Positions 58,286 through 64,000 of a DNA stretch of 64,000 bases are shown here, in pieces; within the stretch, counting starts at the first letter, position 1, and the number at the start of each line of letters is the position of its first letter. The stretch is taken from assembly GCA_047495785.1 (NCBI GenBank), contig JBLDXI010000017.1, positions 124,001 to 188,000 of the forward strand. Reading direction: 5' to 3'. A model generated the notes under the pieces. The model ran no database searches, had not been told where the DNA came from, and saw only the letters and a program-made list of their open reading frames with translations. Origin of the DNA: Lepidodermella squamata (taxonomy: Eukaryota; Gastrotricha). The translations under genes and the position numbers were made by a program.

Positions 58286-59559
58286 TTACTCAGAGAGGAG
58301 CAATGCGAAACAGAGGACATTGATAAACGCAAACAACCCAAGGGAAACTGCAAATGCAACAAGATCCATGAACGAGATTATAAAGAAGGTCATTTTACAA
58401 AATTGAATTTTTCGCTTAGCGAATTTAGCGTTATCGGCCAAACGACATGAAATGAGTGAGTAGACGGTTATGAAAACTCCTAGAGATATTTGAACAGTGA
58501 AATTCACCGCGAGATACATAACTTCAGATGTTTTAGGCAGTGTCGTTGTCAAAACTCCAAGTAAAACACTGCTGGCCAGAAATGCCGTAGTCGACATAGC
58601 AGCGCGATCAGGCATATGAGCGGGCATGGCAAACACACTCAACTGCAGAACATTCAGCAAAGCCATTGGGGCAAAAATCGTCCCGTAGTAGCATTGCGGT
58701 TTTCGTTGGAAGTTGAAAATAAGTCGGACTGCTGTGGAATTCAGCGTATCCAATGTTGACTTGGTCTCCGTCGACAGTAGCCTCCAAATCGCGCTTGGTG
58801 AAAAAACTTGAGTACCCCCTATAAGGGGCATGATTATCTCAGGCTTTAAAAAGACAAAATCTGGCTGTGTTTGCCAAGCATTTGCAGCTAATTCGATATA
58901 ACAGGTTTGCTTATCGAATGGGAATCTAAAGGAACACGGAAAAATAATAATTTCCCTTAAAATGTGAGTAGAAATCCTTACTTGGTGAAAGCCATCGTGC
59001 AAGATGAGTCATATTGACCATTCTTAGCAGAAACGTCCAACATGGCCGAACCAGAGAGAACGGCGAAAGGGCTCATCTTATCTAGCGCACTTTCTTCCCC
59101 AACTCGATTAGAGTGTTCAATATCAGGCAGCCAGAGTGAATCAGTCCTGTATTTACAGTAGAAAGGAGTGTATGATTGCAGAGCCGATGTGCCCGGACTG
59201 TCTTCATCCTCTATAATAGAGGCTACGTCAGTCCGATTGTATTCATAGAACTTATCCCAGTCAGCACAGAATGGCATCGCCCAGCTCATTCTCAGTCGGC
59301 CCTGCATTGAGAACCTTTGAGCCAAGTCATCGAGGCCGACGAAACTTGTAGGAAAGAACGAGACCTGAACTTTAACTTTCTCGGTCAATCGCTGCACCGG
59401 CATTGCGGTCGTACTTCGAAGATACGGACATCTCTTAGCAATCGCATCACAATATGCGTCCAATTTCGTAGGTTCATCCTCAACGAACTCCTCTGCCGAG
59501 TCCAGGCTACATTTTGAGATCCTTAAAATGGCTTCGAAAATGAAGAAAGTCAAAATCAT
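58286..59559 (-). CDS. Cys-loop ligand-gated ion channel subunit A
   Basis: Two exons, 59559-58982 and 58925-58286, join in phase for 405 aa. A hydrophobic leader (MILTFFIFEAIL) precedes the extracellular domain, which has WLPDIEHSN (loop A, WxPD) and a perfect Cys-loop, C-x13-C with FPFD (ends CTMAFTK-FPFDKQTC); the intron cuts the loop. Four membrane helices follow. The M1-M2 linker (AMPAHMPDRAAMS) has neither the GEK of cation channels nor the PAR of anion channels, so ion selectivity is not predicted. No vicinal cysteines in loop C. The M3-M4 loop is only about 20 residues. Closest relative in the window is subunit B; both share CPYLRS near the N-terminus. Its ATG is 32 bp after the stop of subunit B. 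Confidence 0.92.
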
Positions 59560-59568
59560 GTTAATAGT

Positions 59569-59574
59569 TTTATT
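59569..59574 (-). terminator. AATAAA between receptor genes B and A
   Basis: On the minus strand AATAAA lies in the 32-bp gap between the stop of subunit B and the ATG of subunit A, 9 bp before that ATG. If used as a polyadenylation signal, cleavage would fall inside gene A. Confidence 0.35.
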
Positions 59575-59591
59575 CGAGAAAAAGCTTCTAG

Positions 59592-60749
59592 CTATTTTGA
59601 GATTGATGCCAGAGCGTTTTGTCTAGCTGACTCCATGTTTAACAGGAAATACAGATTGCCTGCGATGAAAAACGCTGCAAACACGCAGAAAACAATTAAA
59701 TCGAGGAAATTGATCAGCATCCAGTCGGTTTCGCCTACGATTTTTTTCAGCTTCGAGTTCGGCTTGCCAACCAAACGACACATGACTATTGTGTACACTG
59801 TGATCAGCATTCCAACTGAGGATTGCGTTGTTATACTTTGGAAAATGTAAATAAAGTCGGGAGAGGCTGGTATGCTCGTTTGAAGAACAACGATTAAGAA
59901 TACAAAGCATAGAAAAACAGTTGCTGAGATGTTGCAGCGGTCCAATTGTTCAGCTGGCATTGCAAGGGCACTTAGAAGCAGAACTTCCAGAAGAATCATC
60001 GGGACGAAAATTACGCTGTAGTAGCATTCAGACTTCCGGCTCACTGTGAAGCTGAATCTTACACCCTTCTGGTGAGAAAGGGCTGTTAAAATTGAACGTG
60101 AGAAATATTCGAACTTCCAGGAACTTTGCGGTGAGAAAATTCGGGCAACGCCTTCCTGTGTAACAGTTTCATTGCCAAACCTGAAGTCCATCTCATCGAG
60201 ATCCCAAGGGTTCGCAACCACGATTTCGATATAGCATGTCTGAACATCCACCGGGAAATACGTGAGGTTCAATGCGCAAAATGATGTGTATCGATCGACT
60301 TTCAAGGAAAACAAAAACTCCCCAGTTGACACGAGTGTGATATACTTAGGCAGTGAATCTAGCGGACTTTTTATACCAACTCTATTCGAATGCTCTAGCT
60401 CTGGCAGCCAGAGTCTTGAAGACCGATAGACGCATTTCGAAGGAAGTGAATTATTGATATCGCGCATTTTCTGCCATTCTGCGCATGGCGGCAGTTTCCA
60501 TGATAACGCAAGTTGGCCATCAACTGAGAATCGGAGGGCGAGGTCGTCAATGCCCAGAAAAAATGTTGGAACAAAATCGATGGCCAAATGAATTTTACTC
60601 GCATCAGGAACAGGAGTCGATGTATCGGACCGCAAATACGGGCATTTCTTTGCGAGGCTGTCGCAAAATGGATTTGGAGCTGAAGACAGCTCTGTTTGAG
60701 CAAGAATTAGGAATGAAATTATAAGGGTTTTCTTCTGAATCATCGCCAA
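59592..60749 (-). CDS. Cys-loop ligand-gated ion channel subunit B
   Basis: Intronless frame of 385 aa, whereas its neighbours have introns. A signal peptide (MAMIQKKTLIISFLILAQ) precedes the CDSLAKKCPYLRS motif shared with subunit A. WLPELEHSN (loop A) and a C-x13-C Cys-loop (CALNLTYFPVDVQTC) are present. M1-M3 are clear (ECYYSVIFVPMILLEVLLL onward) and the M3-M4 loop is about 20 residues before M4 (LINFLDLIVFCVFAAFF). No GEK or PAR at the M2 base. The family forms pentameric receptors for neurotransmitters or other small ligands at the plasma membrane. The absence of introns could reflect retrocopying or intron loss. Confidence 0.92.
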   Translation of the reverse strand: MAMIQKKTLIISFLILAQTELSSAPNPFCDSLAKKCPYLRSDTSTPVPDASKIHLAIDFVPTFFLGIDDLALRFSVDGQLALSWKLPPCAEWQKMRDINNSLPSKCVYRSSRLWLPELEHSNRVGIKSPLDSLPKYITLVSTGEFLFSLKVDRYTSFCALNLTYFPVDVQTCYIEIVVANPWDLDEMDFRFGNETVTQEGVARIFSPQSSWKFEYFSRSILTALSHQKGVRFSFTVSRKSECYYSVIFVPMILLEVLLLSALAMPAEQLDRCNISATVFLCFVFLIVVLQTSIPASPDFIYIFQSITTQSSVGMLITVYTIVMCRLVGKPNSKLKKIVGETDWMLINFLDLIVFCVFAAFFIAGNLYFLLNMESARQNALASISK

Positions 60750-60823
60750 TCACTGGAGTTCGAATGGCGTGACAGATAAAACGCAATCAAGTTTTGTTTG
60801 CCTAGCAAACCTCTACCTCTACC

Positions 60824-62093
60824 TCAACGTGCACACAATGCAAAAACCGTTATGTCAATAATCAAGTTTACGGATGCTAAAAAGCTGAAAAATACGATAT
60901 CAACCCAGCGGACTAATCGAAGACGCTGGTTCATCACCGTTGCTGTAGTTTTGGAAAACCGGGGCGATTCAGCTAAGCAAAGAGCTAATAGAGAGTAAAT
61001 CGTGCAGATGACCCCAGAGATCATCTGGAAGGTCATAAAAATGATGATGTAACACAACTCTGCTGATTCAGGTAGACTGCTGCTAACTGAAGATTGAAGT
61101 ACAGTATGAGCTAGGACTACAGTTATACAATAAACCGGACGATCAGGATGAGAAGATGACATAAGCCCACAGCATAGCAAAAGAAACTCTAAAGCTAGGC
61201 TTGGGCAGAGCACAGAGATTAGGAACACTCCAGGTTTCCGTTTGAATCGGAATGTGAACATAGAGCTGTAATAGGTGCTTCCTGTGACATCAGCCAGGTT
61301 TTCGTAGATAACGGTACCGACCGAGTAATTTGTGCTAATCAGGGTCCAAACCGAAGCGGGGCTGATGAAAGTTGAGTCGTTGGGGTGTGCAAGTTGAGTA
61401 AAGCCCTCTTTGCGGAGATATCTCACTTGAGCCACGGATGACCAAGATTCTATCTGTATCGAACACGTTTGCTCATCAAAAGGGTATTTCTTCAGACTGA
61501 AGAGAAGAGAACTGTATTATCCATTTCTTTGAACAATTTAACCTTACTCTAGCCGGCAGAATGATTTAAACGTGAATACCAAAGGTATGTACATGGTACC
61601 ATTTGAGCTGAGGTATATTCTCCCGTGTGACTCCTTGTAATCATCCAACGTAACGGGCTCTTCAAAAGCATTGACGTGTATAAATTTCGGACTCCAGCAT
61701 TCCGATGTCTTGTATTCCAACTGTTGAATCCCAAATTCTGATTCGTTCCAAGACGCACACGGATGAGGCCACTGTAATTCGAATTCGCCCATAACTGAGA
61801 ACCTAAAAGGTGACTAATTGAGGATTTATGACATTAAGCCTTCATTAACAAACATTTGGTCCTTGTCATTGATTTCTCGAAACCGAAACGGGATGAATGT
61901 AATCGTTACGTTGACAATATCGGTAGCTCTAGCAACTGGTCTCTCAAGGCTCCGAACGTAACAGCGGGCCGAAACATCTTTCTTCAGAGCATCTGTTATC
62001 TGTTGCTGGTATATATTTTTTCATAGATGACTGATCTGCCTCAGATGCAAATGCTATCCTAACCAGTAAAGCAAGTAACCATAAGTCGATCAT
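60824..62093 (-). CDS. Cys-loop ligand-gated ion channel subunit C
   Basis: Four exons join in phase: 62093-62064, 62005-61854, 61802-61548 and 61496-60824, for 369 aa. The first two joins rest on alignment with subunit D (RCYVRSLERPVARA against RCNVLSLERPVLRA). The leader is short (MIDLWLLALL). The Cys-loop is C-x13-C (CRLD-LKKYPFDEQTC) with an intron inside it. M1-M2 linker SSSHPDRPVYC lacks GEK and PAR. The M3-M4 loop is about 20 residues (LCLAESPRFSKTTATVMNQR). The typical WxPD tryptophan site reads CWSPKF. It groups with D and E rather than A and B. Confidence 0.88.
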
Positions 62094-62094
62094 T

Positions 62095-62100
62095 TTTATT
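62095..62100 (-). terminator. AATAAA directly before the start codon of receptor gene C
   Basis: On the minus strand AATAAA ends one base before the ATG at 62093, inside the 142-bp gap after subunit D. It could be the polyadenylation signal of D or chance. Confidence 0.3.
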
Positions 62101-62235
62101 CAAACGCGGAAAAGCCACCAAAGTTCAGTTGATATGCAATGAAAAATCGAAAATCATGATGTTGTAAGGCAAACAAACAATTAAATCCGTGTCTTTTTGG
62201 GAAAAATGTAATTGAAATATGGGCCTTCAAAAGGA

Positions 62236-63543
62236 TTATGAAGAATATGCAGCTAAACAGAAAATTGTTACCACAAAAATAATGTTAACCAGGAAAAAAA
62301 TGAAGAAGAAAGTTATATCGAGAACGATTATCAGTCTGATTTTACCTTTCCTGAACCTCATCACTTTCTCAGCCCATCCAAAGCCATCACACAAGCACAA
62401 GGTGATCAACGAGTAGATCGTGCACATCATCCCCGAAATGACTTGGAACGTCATGAATACGATGGCATAACACACATCTGATGAAACTGGCAGTGTACTG
62501 CTGACAGAGGAGTACAATACAGCCTGAGCTAGCACAACTGTTATGCAGTAGACAGACCTATCAGGATGGCTAGGTGACATCATGCAGCATCCTAAAAGCA
62601 GAATTGACATGCATAGGCTCGGTAAGAATATCGACAACAAGAAAATCCCCGCTTTGCGCTTGAAGCGAAAATTGAATTGAACTTTGTCGTATTCGGGGTT
62701 AAGCACACTGGGAGTATTGTCATATAGTGTTATGTTTACAGAATAGTCAGAGCCCAGAAGTCTCCAGACCGAGTCGTGACTTACGAAGTTATTGTTTTCT
62801 GAACCAACGAGTTGACTAATGTCAGGATCTCGAACAAATCTGACATTTTTGATCGAGTACCAAGATTCAATGACAATTAAACACGTCTGCTCGTCGAAGG
62901 GGAATTTCTTCAAACTATTAGGAAATCTTGAATTATGAAATTTCTTAATCCGTCTGATATCTTACTTTAATGGGCAGAAGGATTTGAAGTTGTAAATAGT
63001 AGGAATTAACATGATTCCGCTTGGGTACAGGTAAACTAGGCCATAATTTTCCCGGTAGTCATTCAGTGCGTTCACATCATCAAGAGCATTTGGCTGCGTG
63101 AATTTTGGTTTCCAAACTTCCGAAGCCTTAAATTCGAGGGCTGCGATGCCATTTTCAGACTTGTTCCATTTGGCACAAGGGTGACTCCAGGCAATGTCAA
63201 GCTCGGCGTGAAGTGAAAACCTTTGTATTTTAATAATAGGAGAAAACGTTTAGAATTTCTTAACTCACTTCTGATCATGATCGGTAATTTCCTGAAATCG
63301 TATTGGCATTAGTGTTACGGTGACATTCATTACATCAGAGGCTCGAAGAACTGGCCTCTCTAGAGATAGCACGTTACAGCGAGCTATTATATCTCTCTTA
63401 AAGACAGCTGTAGGGGGTACAAATTCGGCTTGAAGGTCATCACATGTGATCAAGTTCCAAAACATCGTGAACATCGTAGAGGCAAGGATCGTTTGGCTAT
63501 GCATTCCAACCCTAGCCTTAGAAAAATCATATAGCAACATCAT
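62236..63543 (-). CDS. Cys-loop ligand-gated ion channel subunit D
   Basis: Three exons, 63543-63269, 63220-62966 and 62914-62236, join in phase for 402 aa. An N-terminal hydrophobic segment (TILASTMFTMFWNLI) is a probable signal peptide; a later ATG at residue 14 may be the true start. The Cys-loop CPLN-LKKFPFDEQTC spans the last intron, as in subunit C. Loop A reads VWKPKF. The M2 region (SHPDRSVYCITVVLAQAVL) has no selectivity signature I can call. The M3-M4 loop is about 25 residues (LCDGFGWAEKVMRFRKGK). Exon boundaries match subunit C, so the two are recent duplicates. Confidence 0.9.
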
Positions 63544-63751
63544 CCTAAATGAAAATCCCTGCTATGATTTTCTGAGTTCATGTCTGGGATTTGAGCTGTT
63601 TGTCAACGTGTTCAAGGTCGAGCGAGCTCGGAAAAGTCTGGAATTTAATTTACGGCAGCATATTTGTGTGTATATTGCAATAGCAATAACTGAAAAGTGG
63701 GGAAAACAAAATACTTCATCCACAACACATAGTCTTTATTAAAAAATTGAA

Positions 63752-64000
63752 TCAATAAGCAGCTAACATGAAAATCACTAGATCAGATAGGAAATTCGCA
63801 AAGAAGAAAAACACGAAGAAAACAACGTCGACCAACCGAACCAGTCCAATTTCGAAAAATAATATTTTGAAGCGTAATTTTTGAACGCGTTCAACGCCGC
63901 TCAGAAATAATGCGATAAGGGTGTAGATTGTGCAAATTACTGCAGAAATCAGCTGAAAAGTCATGAAAATTAACGCGTAACAAACGTCGGCCGATTCCGG
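63752..64000 (-). CDS. Cys-loop ligand-gated ion channel subunit E, 3' end only
   Basis: The last 82 codons of a further receptor gene, cut by the window edge. They encode the end of the M2-M3 linker (PESADVCYALIFMTFQ), M3 (LISAVICTIYTLIALF), a short linker of about 20 residues and M4 (LVRLVDVVFFVFFFFANF) then LAAY and stop. It aligns with the ends of subunits C and D. The array therefore continues to the right. Confidence 0.88.
   Translation of the reverse strand, partial: PESADVCYALIFMTFQLISAVICTIYTLIALFLSGVERVQKLRFKILFFEIGLVRLVDVVFFVFFFFANFLSDLVIFMLAAY

Noticed and set aside
1-64000. CRISPR arrays, bacterial operons, ribosome binding sites or rRNA genes
   Set aside because: Spliceosomal introns and animal gene families throughout; no regularly spaced direct repeats or rRNA signatures were seen.

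Overview
This is animal nuclear DNA. Every large gene is broken by spliceosomal GT-AG introns, many only about 50-56 bp long. The recognisable proteins are pan-metazoan: CFAP36, Smaug/SAMD4, GM130/GOLGA2, PCMTD, atlastin, an astacin-CUB protein and Cys-loop receptors. Tight same-strand gene spacing, short introns and an expanded Cys-loop family suggest a small compact invertebrate genome (for example nematode-, tardigrade- or flatworm-like). The phylum cannot be fixed from the sequence. A short interstitial tract mixing CCTAA and CCCTAA units lies at 13077-13128. Exon joins below were worked out by hand from splice sites and reading phase; no transcript data were available.

Layout. 1-5406 is a foldback-type repeat: a 2524-bp unit in tandem, the second copy closed by an inverted terminal arm. 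5407-8060 is mostly non-coding, with a tRNA-like repeat and three small doubtful ORFs. 8090-12257 (minus) is a ten-exon secreted protein with an astacin fold, EGF, CUB and kringle-like regions; its zinc site is gone although the reading frame is intact. 12258-17387 is repeat-rich and holds a TA-flanked inverted-repeat element. 17388-21499 (plus) holds an unrecognised 279-aa gene followed 130 bp later by CFAP36. 21500-31478 is AT-rich and gene-poor, but contains two related genes for small secreted cysteine-rich peptides (minus). 31479-40676 (minus) is a large Smaug gene with long introns. 42406-42720 and two tandem genes at 44202-45615 are orphans. 46120-51083 (minus) carries GM130 and PCMTD. 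Atlastin (plus, 51832-53466) is divergent from PCMTD. 54187-64000 (minus) is a dense same-strand array: an orphan 1214-aa tail-anchored protein preceded by at least five Cys-loop receptor genes, separated by only 32-208 bp.

How the genes relate. The conserved genes are housekeeping or cell-biological: ER fusion (atlastin), Golgi tethering (GM130), mRNA repression (Smaug), cilia (CFAP36) and protein-repair-like or ubiquitin-ligase adaptor work (PCMTD). They do not form one pathway. The receptor array is the one real gene cluster. The most unusual items are the zinc-less astacin, the cysteine-rich peptide pair, the receptor array with its tiny M3-M4 loops, and the orphan tail-anchored protein.
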